A stretch of 64,000 nt of DNA from Kuschelorhynchus macadamiae (GCA_030620095.1 JAUTXW010003568.1:372001-436000), one strand, 5' to 3'; positions 13,325-24,629 are shown, numbered from the stretch's first letter. Program-made: numbers and translations. Notes: generated by a model not told the origin, from the sequence alone.

Positions 13325-13620
13325 TTCAACTGTTTTTGATCTATTGATGTTTGAAAATTGTTTCTTTGAGCCGTCATAGTACCTGAACGGTTGGATCTAG
13401 AGTAAAATAACTTTCACATTCCTATCTTTGTTTTTGATAAGCTATTTTATGATGGCAGTCAAATAAAAGAACAGAAATTATTTTGCTATGTATTTGATTG
13501 AATATATTCATATGAATGCAGTTATTTTGCTCTAGGTCCAACCGTTCAGGTACTATGACGGCTCAAAGAAGCAAAAATGTCAATTTTCAAACATCAATAA
13601 ATCAATCAAAAACAGTTGGA
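13325..13620. mobile_element. Fold-back MITE, ~100-bp arms
   Basis: The left arm at about 13327-13412 (caactgtttttgat ... tagtacctgaacggttgg) is repeated inverted at 13520-13620 (ccaaccgttcaggtacta ... aaaacagttg), with small indels, around a ~107-bp AT-rich centre. It carries no coding sequence. Such structures are typical of non-autonomous fold-back DNA elements. Confidence 0.8.
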
Positions 13621-14903
13621 GTGTTCCGCTTAAAAAACGCAACATTCTTGGCGTAAATGTTTTGTTACTTATTCAATTGTTTTTTTGTTACGATTTTCGA
13701 ATTTTTCGAGCTATAAAGTACTTCGATTAGCTATTTTGAATTTCTTGAGAAATACGGGTTTTACCATTTTTCCTCCTCAATGGAAGACCCTGTACACAAA
13801 ATTCGCGTGAACGATAACTTGAGAACTGTCAGGCCAATTCGTTTCAAATTTGTACCAAAAATAGCCTGAGTCAGTGCCTTGCACCGATTGGATCTTGCGA
13901 GTCATTGGCGTAGAGCTTCGATATTTTTAATAGGTATAATAGAGTAACAAAATATATATTTTGAGAATACACAAACCGATAACAGCCGAATTAAATATAT
14001 ATATAAACATTCTTTTTCACTTCGCTTCGAAGGATGAAATTATATTGAATATTTTTTATTTTAAAGCGGTTAGTTAAAAAAACGGTGAAACATGTCAATT
14101 CTGCCACTATGCATGGTAGCCCTTGGGAATACAAGAAGCCCCTAAAAATACAAACATTTTACCCATAACGCTTAGATTTTTTATAAAACAATATAACAGG
14201 ACAAATTTATTTTCTCTTCCTGCATATAAAAGCAATTTTTTGTTTATAATTTTTTTCTACTGGACAGGGTGGTTTTAGGGGGGAGGGGGGTATACCAAAA
14301 TATTATTATATTTTTTATCGATTTTCGTTGTTAGACGGCATCTTTGGTGATTTAAAATAATATAAAATCTAACGGCTGTCAAATTGGTTTTGGACTAATT
14401 TTTAAAAGATTTCAAATATCAGATTTTTCGGGTAAAGAGAATTTTTGATGTTTTCGATAAACATATTTGATAGTTATCAAAGTTAATAATTATTAGTCCA
14501 ACATAAAGGCAGCTATCAAACTGTCAAAATGGCGGCAAATAGGTCTGGAGCTCTAATTTCAAATCAAGTTATTATCTTAGGCTCCAGCGGCTATTGTTTC
14601 CATCCTGCCCAATAGGGCCAGAATACTTATATAGTATAAAACTTGTTTTATAAAAAGCCGAGTTTAATTTTTATACTACATTTAAGCTACAAACTTATCC
14701 GTTCACATAGGAGACCCAAGACAGTGATCACCTGTGTGATAATACAGTGGGTAAAATTCTTTTTATTAAGAGAAGTGCTCTTATGAAAATCAACAGTTTT
14801 TGAGAAAATAAGGGTCTAATATCCATAATCTAATGTATTACCTTTTAGTAAAATATATTTACTGATATGTTTGGTAATGTCAGTTTGATGGTTTACAAAA
14901 ACG
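13621..14903. other. No gene recognised
   Basis: The part from 13621 to about 13800 is the right arm of the inverted pair noted at 10607-10700. The remainder is AT-rich sequence without open frames above 60 codons or recognisable repeats. Confidence 0.55.
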
Positions 14904-16810
14904 CAGGGGCGTGCGGTGAAATTTTAAAAATTTAAACCGTTAAATCTATAGTTTATTTGTTGCTGAATTTGATCGATTATTTCATAAAAGAGGCGTCTAT
15001 AATGTTTGAACATCTCCGACGTTTGACATTTAACGTCATCGTTTTCTCCCAAAATAGGTCAAAGTCATCTCTTTTTTGGCTTAACGTGGACTTAAAATTA
15101 TCCACTTTTTTAGGCAAAAAGCAATATCATTTGTTTTAGTTTGTAATATATTAAAAACATTGTCCGGGAATGGAAATATTTCTGAAAATATTTTGAACAA
15201 ATAATTAAAATTAAAATCTCGTTTCAAACGGTCCGAAAACCCCCTCGAACTATTTATTGCTTCTGAGTCCCACGTTTCATTATTTTCTATTATATTCTTA
15301 ATTAGTTCAATCAGTGATTCACGATTTTCAGATACTGTTAACACAAGTCTTCCATTATAGTTTCACCTAGTGGGAGCTACTTTGGGCAATCGTTTGTGGA
15401 CAATGGAGTCCAAAGCTTGTGTACGCTTTGTTGACTTGGCAAAAAAGCAGCCATGCTACTTAAAGTAACGAAAAATACTTTACACTCTTTATTGTGATTG
15501 ATGGACTGGGATAAAACTAGATTTAATTTATGAGCAAAACAATGGACACATTCTTAAAACCTAAAAATCGCTCTTGAATACTTCCGTCTGTTTTAACGTA
15601 GCGTATTACTATAGATAATTATCTAAAATTAGTGATATCAGTTGTTTCGTCCAAAACAATATCAATGAACCGAGCCTCACAAATCTCGTGCTTAATTCTT
15701 TTTAGAATAATGGTTGCAACAGCGGAAATTAAATCATTCTGGATTCGATTCGACGTTCCGCGAAAAACGCTAGACTGCTCTAAATGATTTTTTAAGCAAT
15801 CATCATATTTAGCTATTAAACTAAGTAAATTTTCCTCTATTTGAAGAAACCCTTGTTTCGTCATGACCTCTAAATCCCAATTCGTGCTGTCCGAGAAAAC
15901 AAATAACATAGATAAGTCTTCTTAATATTTACCTATTTTTATCGACTAGTTCATTGTGTTGGCGGTGACTAATTTCTAACTGTTTATTAAAGGCGTGTTC
16001 AATTCTGGTTTTGCCGAAGACTTTTTCTTTTATGACGGCCTGCAAATGCGCTTTGGACATAATGTATCTTTTTGCAGCTTTATTTACTTATATTTTCACA
16101 CCCTGTTAGTCATTTAAACTGTTCGTATTGTTTTTCCGGATAAAAATGTCTAATACAGTTTTTCATTTTTGTGGTTAAATTTTTAATAGGCGGTTTTGCC
16201 CTTCCTTTAAAAATTATTTGCAGCTTATCAGCGACGTTTAATATTGAAAATCCCTTTGTTATTAAGACACACACCACACATTCACACACGCTCTTATTTA
16301 CTTACTAAATTCTCCAACATTTTCAACGTTATTACCGACAGCCCAAGTTGACGGTATTTGCATATCCACGTCCGTATTATTATCTTCCATATCGCACCAT
16401 GCATGACACGACGTACGTATCACACAACACACGGATAGCCGTTCAAACAAAGAACCTACTCCAACGATAGCTTCCGCCCCCACTTAAAGCACGCGACTGA
16501 AATGCAAAAATTGCAAACAGCCAGTGGAAAGTTCAATAACCTCTGGCTCGATTCACAGGAATCCAAGCGTACAGGATTTGGCTGCAGAGAAGCTAGCGGC
16601 CCGCATAGGTTCTATTTGATTTTCTATTGTGACTGGGTCGGAGTCAAGACCACGTTTATTATGGGCTTGATAATTAAGATAATATTTCAGCATTTTTAAT
16701 ATAAACTAAATTAATGGTTTCCTATTTCAAAAATTACATTTTAGAAGATATTTTGTAATTATTTTTGGGGAAACACTGCTTCCCTTGCTTAAATGGACTG
16801 CACGCCCCTG
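14904..16810 (-). mobile_element. hAT element 2 (ZMYM1-like), non-autonomous
   Basis: The termini CAGGGGCGTGC (14904) and its complement (ending 16810) are flanked by caaaaacg (14896-14903) and caaaaatg (16811-16818). This is an 8-bp target duplication with one mismatch, as expected for hAT. The 1907-bp length is short for a ZMYM1-like element and the coding region is broken, so it is a recently or moderately decayed deletion derivative. Confidence 0.92.
15081..16483 (-). pseudogene. ZMYM1-like hAT transposase (DUF4371-type) remnants
   Basis: Reading leftwards, a first exon-like frame at about 16393-16310 (MEDNNTDVDMQIPSTW...) ends at a consensus splice donor, GTAAGT, near 16312. A segment at 16100-15990 (MSKAHLQAVIKEKVFG...) follows. 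The conserved LGFRGHDETRVSSNRGKF box comes next in another frame at about 15880-15830. Then come YDDCLKNHLEQSS and FIDIVLDETTDIT at 15800-15622, the DUF4371 signature with the first catalytic Asp region. A distal piece lies at 15344-15081. Frameshifts and a central deletion make it non-functional. Confidence 0.85.
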
Positions 16811-16872
16811 CAAAAATGGATATCATCTTTTAACTGAAACTTAAAGAATTGAAATTTTAATTATACTGGGTT

Positions 16873-17157
16873 GTGGGGATAGAGTGCGAAATCTGCAGGG
16901 TATTTGTAACTTTTTTAATGACAAATATCGTAACTAAATCTACCGTAAGTGAAATTAACAAAAAATTTCGTGAAACTAGAAAAATAAAAGGTGCTATATA
17001 TTCTCGAAGACCGAAAAGCACAATAATTCCTCATTTTGCTACCAAAACACTAGCAAGAGAAGAGTCTCAACTTTAAAAGTTGTAAAAACTTCGGAAATAA
17101 CACGTTTACAAAAGATGCCTAAAATAACAAACAAAAAATTAATAAAACTAGGTAAGA
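16873..17157 (+). pseudogene. Mariner-type transposase N-terminal (HTH) remnant
   Basis: The frame contains STVSEINKKFRETRKIKG, then RRPKST. This matches the first helix-turn-helix and the GRPKST linker of mariner/Tc1-type transposases. Weaker similarity continues after a stop (SEITRLQKMPKITNKKL, second helix-turn-helix style). The catalytic part is missing. An inverted PLE fragment begins immediately downstream. Confidence 0.6.
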
Positions 17158-17512
17158 TGAAATCATGGTTCTTGAGATTAGACCGTCTCAAATTGGAATT
17201 ACTATCCGACGTTTCGCCTTCGATTGCAGGAGGCATCTTCAGGGATCTTTACTCCACGCGATCTGAACACTGAATGAGCTCGAAGAGATTCAGGCGGGCT
17301 TTTATACCCGACTTGTGCTCGCCGAACCGTGACCATGTGTTATGGTCTATTTCCACGTGTGATGTAGACCGTAACCCATGTTTGTTGTATGTTCAAATAT
17401 TTCAATAGATTCTCTAACTTTTCGTTTATAAAAACCTGGAACCGATGCTAGAACCTTGGTTTCCTTTACATTTATGAAATGGCCAGTGTTATGCTGGTGT
17501 TCAGCTACAGCA
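17158..17512 (-). pseudogene. Penelope-like element 3' fragment
   Basis: This is a close relative of the 3' end of the PLE at 34591-36790. It covers the last codons (around FYKRKVRESIEIF), the ~200-bp 3' untranslated region and the terminal box with ctgaagatgcctcc ... aaggcgaaacgtc (17205-17242). It retains a stretch of C-terminal codons that the 34.6-kb copy lacks. The joint at its distal end is a 17-bp perfect hairpin (17480-17496 with 17508-17524). Confidence 0.9.
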
Positions 17513-17514
17513 TA

Positions 17515-17665
17515 ACACTGGCCAATGGGACTGGAAACAATTATCTAAATATTCCCAAAAATTCCGAGCAAAATGCGGAGGAGCATCATACTGCTGAAAC
17601 CATATTTCCTCATTTGGTACACCATTACGTAAAAAGATCAAGTTTAAATACTTACGGCAGGTAAA
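17515..17665 (-). pseudogene. Mariner-type transposase catalytic fragment
   Basis: On the minus strand this reads EEIWFQQYDAPPHFARNFWE, then YLDNCFQSHWP. The Q-Q-Y-D-A-P-P-H-F-A box is the second catalytic Asp region of mariner/Tc1-type transposases. It is only about 45 codons long. It may belong to the same decayed element as 16873-17157, but that piece is on the opposite strand. Confidence 0.65.
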
Positions 17666-17740
17666 GTAAGGAATTTACGGTTATTCTGTAATAGCTGGGA
17701 CAATTTCAAACTTTAAAAGATTCAAATATCTTTATCCAGT

Positions 17741-17748
17741 TAACGTGT
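17741..17748. repeat. MULE target-site duplication, left
   Basis: The sequence taacgtgt here is repeated exactly at 19546-19553 on the other side of the MULE. MULEs usually make 8-10 bp duplications. Confidence 0.85.
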
Positions 17749-19545
17749 GGGGGATGGACGATTGCGGAATAATAACGAAAACGAAGGCATGATTGCGGAT
17801 GGAGGCAAAATAATCGATGGCATTATTGCGGAATGCTCGTATATATTTGTTCGATTGCCTGACTCAAGAAAGGATCCGAAAAAAGTTGTTTATGTTTCAT
17901 GCTTTTTGCAACGGATAAAAATTGTTTATACCTATTTTATGCTCTTTGCAACGGATAACAGCGTTCAGTTTTGATTAGTTACTTGAAAATTGCAGATATG
18001 AGTTTAAAATTTTCGGAAAGTGAAAGGGGCAGGCCGGTTTTAGTTTTAAATGGATTTCGCTATCGGAAAAAAACAATTTTAAAACTAAGTGGAGAGGTGT
18101 TTTGGGTGTGTACGAGAAAACAGTGTACTGCTAAAGTGTTCACGGTCGGCATGGATAATGCAATATCTCGAAAAGATGAAATTCATAACCATGAAAATGA
18201 TCAACAACTTTTAAACCGAAGAAAAGTTAGTGCAATTGTAAAACGTAAAGCCGTGGATAATCTTCAAGAGAAACCTTCAAAATTGATGCACCAGGCAATT
18301 CGTGAAAATAGTGACTGTTTGGAGACTCTCTGCGCGAGAGATATCTACAACATTAGAAAAGTAGCATACAGTGCTAGAAGAAAAATTTTGCCGCCTCTGC
18401 CAAAGTCTCGTGAAGAAGTGTACAAAGTTTTTCTCTCAATTATTTACTATACATGTTTTACTGGAAGGGCATTACATACCTTTGATGTTTTGTTTGTTAC
18501 CGGGCAAGCAACAGGCGATCTACAGATGTCTCTTTACTTCAATTATAACAAAGTGTGATACTTTGGGATGCGTTTTCGAGCCAAAAAGAATAGTTACAGA
18601 CTTCGAAAAAGCTATACAAAATGCAGTGTCTTCTACTTGGCCACAGTCTGAACTTGAAGGTTGTAGATTTCATCTTACACAGTCGTGGTTTCGGCAAATT
18701 CAAAAAGCTGGGCTGGTCTCAATCTATCAAGATGTAAACAATGCTGCAGGAAACTAGTTAAGGTATTTATTTGGTCTTCCATATTTAAGGCCTGAAGATG
18801 TGGTAGAGTGCTTCATTTATGAGTTGATGGATAGCGATCCCGACGATCATAAAACCATTAACTTTGTCAACTACATGCTGAATAATTACATCGAAGAAAA
18901 TGCTCGTTTTCCACCGACGTTATGGGCTCGGGAGAGCATATCAAGAGATCACACGACGAATGCCTGTGAGAGCTTTCATTCTAGATTTAACAAGTGCTTT
19001 TATTCAGATCATCCTTCTTTGTTTATATTCCTTGAAGTTCTCAAAGATATGCAGACAGATACTTATATGAAACTTCGTGACTCAGACAAATTATTGAGAT
19101 TATCTAAAAAAAATTTAAGTTGTCAGCGTTTATTGGAATCTAAAATGTATGATTATATGTCTGGTGGAATATCAAGATTTCAGTTTGTGAAATTCATGTC
19201 AAGTATAAAAAGAGTATTTCATAATAATTGAAGTACGGTTTTCCGTAGTTATATCGAATATTGTTTGTTTTCTTTATATTATATATATATATATATGGAT
19301 ATAGATGTATTTATGTAAGAAATAAGAACTGTTAGGTTTGCTATGATTTTTTTTATTTTTGAACTGTTTCTTACAAGTCTTTATATATGTTGTTGTTCCG
19401 CAATCGGGCTGTCACGTATACGGGTATAAAATGTCGCTGACAATACGATGTGTTCAGCCGTTATTTTTACATTCCGCAATCGTGCCCTCACTTCATTTTG
19501 TGAAAAACTGAATACTAATGTTTCGACCGCAATCGTGCCGCGCTC
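17749..19545 (+). mobile_element. MULE transposon with repeated subterminal motifs
   Basis: The element lies between exact 8-bp duplications. The ends are imperfect inverted repeats sharing ACGATTGCGG. The motif (consensus GGCACGATTGCGGAA) occurs three times near the left end (about 17757, 17788, 17820) and three times inverted near the right end (about 19396, 19472, 19527). This gives a symmetrical six-site arrangement that probably binds the transposase. The length is 1797 bp. Confidence 0.9.
17998..19231 (+). pseudogene. MULE transposase with FLYWCH zinc finger, broken
   Basis: The ATG at 17998 begins MSLKFSESERGRPVLVLNGF. A FLYWCH-type zinc finger follows (residues about 5-65: RYRKK..., FWVCTRKQC, HNHEN). 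The transposase then runs through LPPLPKSREEVYK and abruptly into FSQLFTIHVLLEG in another frame. This skips the D-G-T-F segment that holds the first catalytic Asp. The rest follows the family (CLLPGKQQAIY, IVTDFEKAIQNAV, CRFHLTQSW). A TAG at 18755-18757 stands where the family has Trp in G-x-W-L-R. Downstream, 18800-19231 continues to the C-terminus (WARE..., TTNACESFHSRFN). It is non-functional through deletion, frameshift and nonsense. Confidence 0.9.
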
Positions 19546-19553
19546 TAACGTGT

Positions 19554-20569
19554 CTTCTATGAAGAAGGGAATGATTTTTTAGCACCCTCTTAACTTTGGG
19601 GAAATTGGTTATGATTTTCATATATACAATATGGATTTTCCCTTAAATTCAGGTAAGTACTTGAGATATTTCGCCGTTTCCTTATTTTTATCACACGCTG
19701 TATAATCTCATTCGATATATTTATTTGTTCAAATTTTAAAGACGATCGATTTATTATTATATTTAGTACCCAAATTGTAGCCCAGAAACCGGATTACTAT
19801 TTGTTGGCATATTTAATTAATTAATGATCTTTCGGAAAACTGACTTCCTAAAACAAAGAACGAAAATGTATTTAAGTACAACACAGAAAATAATTAGTTT
19901 TTCGAAACATTAAGAGTTTCCTGATTAAACAACGGCTGCTCGTCATTGCCAACAAGTCATTAAAATTAACACCTCATTAAAACAAAGAAATAATTATATC
20001 GTTCCTCGTAATTTTCAAAAGTCAACGAACATTTTTGTTTCAAGATCATAATTAATTTTAGTGTTAATAAATCCAACTATATTAATGTACAGGGTTTTTT
20101 ATTTTCATAGGTTTTACGGGGTTTCTCGCTTATGAGTAGAGATAGAGAGATGCCATAAAATGTCATAGTTTCAGACACACCACGTATCTCGGTGATTTAA
20201 AAGTGATTGTAAATGTGAAGACGGGTCTTTATAGAACTTTTTCCGTTTCTTTCTATTCAATTGAAACTAACAATGTAGATAAAACACTTTAAACTGTTTT
20301 AGATTTTCACTTTTATTGTTGTTTCGCTAACACTGTAGCTTCGTCAGACAAACGGTATTTACCCTAATAATTTGCTAAATGAGCTTGATTTTTATAAAAC
20401 ATATTTCTAAGTAAAGACTTTTATGGCCGAGAATCCTAAATAACATCTGAACGGAAATTTCTAACAAAATAGGTTTAAAAGACGTGAATTATTCATATCT
20501 AAATGGTCGTTTAAAAGATACTGGGTGTTTTTGCGTTATTAATTTCCATAGACTCTAAAAGTGACAATT
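19554..20569. other. No gene recognised
   Basis: The sequence is AT-rich with no coding signal. One hammerhead-like motif lies on the minus strand at 20321-20347 (ctgacgaagcta ... tagcgaaac). A short acagggttttttatt box lies near 20091. Confidence 0.6.
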
Positions 20570-20688
20570 TTTACTTCCCTCGTAAAAGAGAAGTATAGTA
20601 ATCGTGAAAAAAAACACTCTCCGAGATTTTTTCAGATCTTCACATTTCAGGGTCCCTAGACGAAAAACATGTTTTCTCAATTCCGTCC

Positions 20689-20742
<54 letters not shown>

Positions 20743-21790
20743 ACCCCATTCATATGAAATTTTCGTCAAAAATTAAGGGTCATATAGGGATGACCTGGTA
20801 ACATTTTGGTAAAAATTCAATATAGCGAAACAAAATGCCGGCTTAGTGAAGTGTTAAAAAAAATATTATTAAAAAACCACTCATCAAATGTATTTCAAAT
20901 TTTACAGAAACATCAAATATTATGTTAGAATCAACTGCCTGAAAAAACTGCTTGATGATTTGATTTCAAATTGTATGCCATAACTAATTATGGTATAGGG
21001 ATCAACTAGTAAAATAGTGGTACTAATTCAAGATGGCCGAACAAAATGGCGGCCAAATAAAATGTTTGTAATCCTGAAAAAGCCACCCTCTCACTTTTAC
21101 ATACCTTTACGTTTTTGCGTCGCTAGATGCCAAAAAATATATTTTATCAACTCCGTCGGTCCGTCTGTCTGTTTGTCGGTCTGTCAGTTCGCGGCATAGC
21201 TTAAAGATTACTTACCAGATTGGCTTGAAATTTTGGTCAAAAATTAAGGGTCATATGGAAATGGCCTGGTAAGATTTTGGTAAAAATCCAACATGGCGAA
21301 ACAAAATGGCGGCTTAGTGAAATGTTAAAAAAAATTATTATTACAAAACTACTCATTTAATTTATCTCAAATTATGCAAAAACTTCAATTATTGTATTGG
21401 AATCAACTGGTAACATTTTGGTACGAATCCAAGATGGCGGAAGAAAATGGCGGCTTAATAAAATATTTAAAAATTCTGCCTGAAAAAACTGTTTTAATTG
21501 GTATAGGGATCAATTAGTAAAACAGTGGTACTAATTCAAGATGGCGGAACAAAATAGCTGCCAAATAAAATTTTTGTAATCAAGAAAAACTCACCCTCTC
21601 AGGTTTTACATATCTTGATGTTTTATCAATTTCATCGGTCCGTCTGTCGGTCTGCCTGTCAGTTCGCGACATAGCTTAAAAACTACTTACCCGATTGACC
21701 CCAAATTTTGACCAAAAATTAAGGGCCATATGGGGATGACCTAGTAATATTTTGGTAAAAATCCAATATGGCTGAACAATATTAAAAAAA
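20570..21790 (-). repeat. Dispersed repeat family, inverted copies, with (TCTG)n
   Basis: This is the reverse complement of the family at 961-2285, with three successive partial units. The boxes aacaaaatggcggc, aagatggcgg, ttaagggtcatat and ccgtctgtctg recur. A perfect tctg run spans about 20692-20741. The open frames over it are artefacts. The first bases (tacttccctcgtaaaagagaagta) form the same short inverted motif seen at 2255-2280. Confidence 0.85.
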
Positions 21791-21808
21791 ATTGGTTAGA
21801 GTGAACCT

Positions 21809-22106
21809 GAACACCCTGTATTTAACCCTTTTATTGTGTTTAGGATTTAATTCTGCATTATTCCATATATATATAGTTTATATTCTAAAAATTAGTAGTT
21901 TAGAAGTTATGACCAATTTTCTTAATAATTGAGGTATTTTTGTTAAAAATCTGACTAAACCTAAATAATATCCTATTCTAATTTTTTTTTAACATTATAA
22001 TTATATTTAACATTAAATCAACAAATAATGCAAGAAAGAAAGTAACTAATTACTTATTACAAAACATTTTCGACATAACCCCGTCTTTGGCAATACAAGT
22101 AGTATA
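21809..22106. repeat. Left inverted arm of mariner A
   Basis: This arm is the reverse complement of about 23285-23602, apart from small differences and TA-tract length. The right arm includes the last ~17 codons of the transposase, so an inverted copy of the C-terminal coding end sits here, upstream of the gene. Confidence 0.9.
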
Positions 22107-22274
22107 ATATTACGGTTACGGTTTTAATGTTCGTAATAATAGCATTTCTAAACGCGTCTCAATTTTACAAGATATCCATGGAAAAACAAAACTAGTAAAA
22201 TTGTTGCCTAAACATCAATAAATACACAGTTTTTATTTGACATTTAGTTGCCTCTAACTCTTTTTAAAGGAAAA

Positions 22275-23335
22275 ATGGCTTTATACAGTGTCCAAGAGCG
22301 TTTAAATCTTCATGAATGTTACATAAGAAATAATAAGAATCCAGCATTAGCCCTGCGGGAGTATCGGTTGTTGTATCATGCAAGACGGGTACCCACGAAA
22401 CATATTTTTTTTACGAATTGTTCGTGATCTTGAACGTGCAGTGGTAATCAATAAACAAAAACGACGCCCAAAAAGTGTCCTAACAGAAGAAAAGCAATTA
22501 AAAATTCTCCTGTATTTTGAAGAAAACAACGAAAATTTGCAAAGAGACGCATCCCGAGATCTACCGGGAATTAGTAAGACTAGTGTTCAAAGGACTTTAA
22601 CTGATAATAACTACTATCCGTTCAAATTTTTACCAGTTCAGGAATTATCCCAACAGGACTTTCAAACAAGGATTTTTTATTATTCTCTCATGATGGACCA
22701 CCATTTTGAAACTGATATTTTTAAAAATATTTTATTTACCGATGAGGCAATTTTTAATACGGCCGGCATGTTCAACCGAAAAAATACTCATTACTGGTGT
22801 AACTCAAATGAACATCGTGTAAAAGAAATGAAAAAACAGGGTCGGAGAAGTGTTTATGTGTGGTGTGGTATTATCCGTGATCGAATAATAGGTCCAGTAT
22901 TTTATGACTTTGTTCTGAATGGTGATAGGTATTTAAATTTGTTGGAGAACGAAATAATTCCGTTAATTGACAATCTGCCGAACGATATTAAAGAAGAGCT
23001 TGTTTATCAACAAGAGAGTGCTCCATATCACACTGTAGTGCTTGTTAGAAATTGTTTGAATCAACGGTTTCCATTTTGGATTGGTCGGTACGGGACCATA
23101 GATTGGCCAGCGAGGAGCCCCGACTTAACACCCCTGGATTTTTTTATGGGGCAACCTAAAAAACGAGGTGTATAAAAATAGGTGTAATACTGTTCAAGAC
23201 TTAAAAAGGAGAATTAGGCAAGAGGTAGAAAGACTCAATGCAACAGACGAGGTTAGAAATGCTATTGCGAGAATTGAAACCATGTATACTACTTGTATTG
23301 CCAAAGACGGGGGTTATGTCGAAAATGTTTTGTAA
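22275..23335 (+). pseudogene. Mariner-superfamily transposase A, nearly complete, two frameshifts
   Basis: The ATG at 22275 opens MALYSVQERLNLHECY. The frame shifts at a T-run near 22405 into the long frame 22378-23175. That frame shows the second helix-turn-helix (PGISKTSVQRTL), FTDEAIFN (first Asp), YVWCGIIRDRIIGP, QQESAPYHT (second site) and WPARSPDLTPLDFF (third Asp region). At the second site Glu replaces the usual Asp, whereas the tandem copy at 29028 keeps Asp. A second T-run loss in LDFF... (near 23147) truncates the frame. The true C-terminus, ending DGGYVENVL, runs on in another frame to the stop at 23333-23335. Both breaks are homopolymer indels. Confidence 0.9.
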
Positions 23336-23514
23336 TAAGTAATTAGTTACTTTCTTTCTTGCATTACTTGTTGATTTAATGTTAAATTTAATTATAATGT
23401 TAAAAAAAACTTAGAATAGGACATTATTTAGGTTTAGTTAGATTTTTAACAAAAATACCCGAATTATTATAGAAAATTGGTCATAACTTCTAAACTACTA
23501 ACTTTTGGAGTATA

Positions 23515-23552
<38 letters not shown>

Positions 23553-23590
23553 ATGCAGAATTAAATCCAAAACACAATAAAAGTGCTAAA

Positions 23591-23946
23591 TACAGGGTGT
23601 TCCATTTAAAATAATTAAGTTTTTTTAGTTACAAAAAAATTTTTTTTTTATTGTCATTTGTGACCACCCTGTATAATGGATTTTCGCTCTTGAAAGGTCA
23701 GAGTATTAAATATTAACCACTCCCATGGATCCATAACCAAAATTCACAATTTTGGTCTTCAGGTGTGAAAAAATCACATTTTTCCAAAAACCTGTTTTTC
23801 CGAAAAAAATTAGAAATTTTCGTATGCTATGATGACAAAAAATACTCAAAATCAAGGGTAGAATTAGAATTTCTAAAAATATTCATACCATTTCATTAAA
23901 AAGAAAAAAGTTAGTTACTGTCCTGGCACAATGGAACACCCTGTAT
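23591..23946. mobile_element. MITE-like element, TIR TACAGGGTGTTCCATT
   Basis: The ends TACAGGGTGTTCCATT and AATGGAACACCCTGTA form a 16-bp inverted repeat starting and ending at TA. There is no coding sequence. The element is present in all three tandem units (27991-28346 and 29729-30069 approximately). Confidence 0.6.
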
Positions 23947-24141
23947 ACAACGAGGGAAGTTCTGGATAAAGAAATTTATCGATTTTTTACGTTTGTTTAC
24001 TATATGTAATATTTCAAAATTTTCATCGAAAGCATGGTTATTATCTAACAAATGTTCTGCATATGTTGAATCTGTTTTATTTTTAATAAAAACTCTTTTA
24101 TGCTCTGCTGGATACGGATGTCCAGAGCAGTGGAAAAACAC
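23947..24141 (-). pseudogene. PLE-like C-terminal tail fragment (copy in tandem unit 1)
   Basis: On the minus strand the frame reads RVFIKNKTDSTYAEHLLDNN, then HAFDENFEILHIVNKRKKS. This resembles the sequence following the GIY-YIG domain in Penelope-like elements (x-AEHLL-x-x-x-H, then ILH). It is too short for a firm assignment. Further copies lie at 28345-28539 and 30080-30240. Confidence 0.45.
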
Positions 24142-24382
24142 CGATGATATACAGAGTTATTCACGCAACCCGTTCATTACAAGTCAAATCAGCTGTCATG
24201 TTGAATAGAAAAGCACAACAATTGTTTTTCCATGGCTTACTATGGGAAAGTGCATTTAGCAAATACATACGATATTTTTATAAATCCCAATTATTTCGAA
24301 AATGGTTACGAATAGGTATAGGGAACCTTAATACAGTTCGATAGAAAATGAAATTCTACATTTGACAGTGCATAAAGTTATA

Positions 24383-24462
24383 ATAGGGTGTCCCATTTAA
24401 AAAAACGAACTTTAGCGGCTTTGAAAATGTGAATGTTTGCCGCTGAATTTAGGACACCCTGT
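24383..24462. mobile_element. Very short MITE-like inverted repeat (GGGTGTCC ends)
   Basis: About 80 bp lie between gggtgtccca and aggacaccc, with a gcggc/gccgc pair further in. It is repeated in the other two units near 28781 and 30503. It is probably an internally deleted relative of the TACAGGGTG elements. Confidence 0.45.
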
Positions 24463-24629
24463 ATAAAAATAGACAAATTCAATAAAAAAAATAGAAACCT
24501 AAGAATATTTACCGATCGTCTGCAAAATATGAAGATTATATCTTCAAAACTTACAAAAATATGAGATTTTAAAATTTGGTACCCCGAAGACTCATTTTCG
24601 GTTCAAGGTCAAATATCTTAAGAAAGCTT

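Larger units (their letters stand above)
22911..24629 (+). repeat. Tandem unit 1 (1719 bp)
   Basis: The unit comprises the 3' 425 bp of mariner A's transposase, its right arm, a (TA)n run and about 1.08 kb of flank ending at gaaagctt. It is repeated at 24630-29027 (with an insertion) and 29028-30746. The joint uses a short ctt overlap between the flank and the transposase sequence. The units differ at only a handful of positions. Confidence 0.92.

Noticed and set aside
20555..20801. Open frames with QTDRQTDR and CLSVCLSV repeats
   Set aside because: They translate the (TCTG)n/(ACAG)n tract of the dispersed repeat; the same artefact occurs at 1983-2171.
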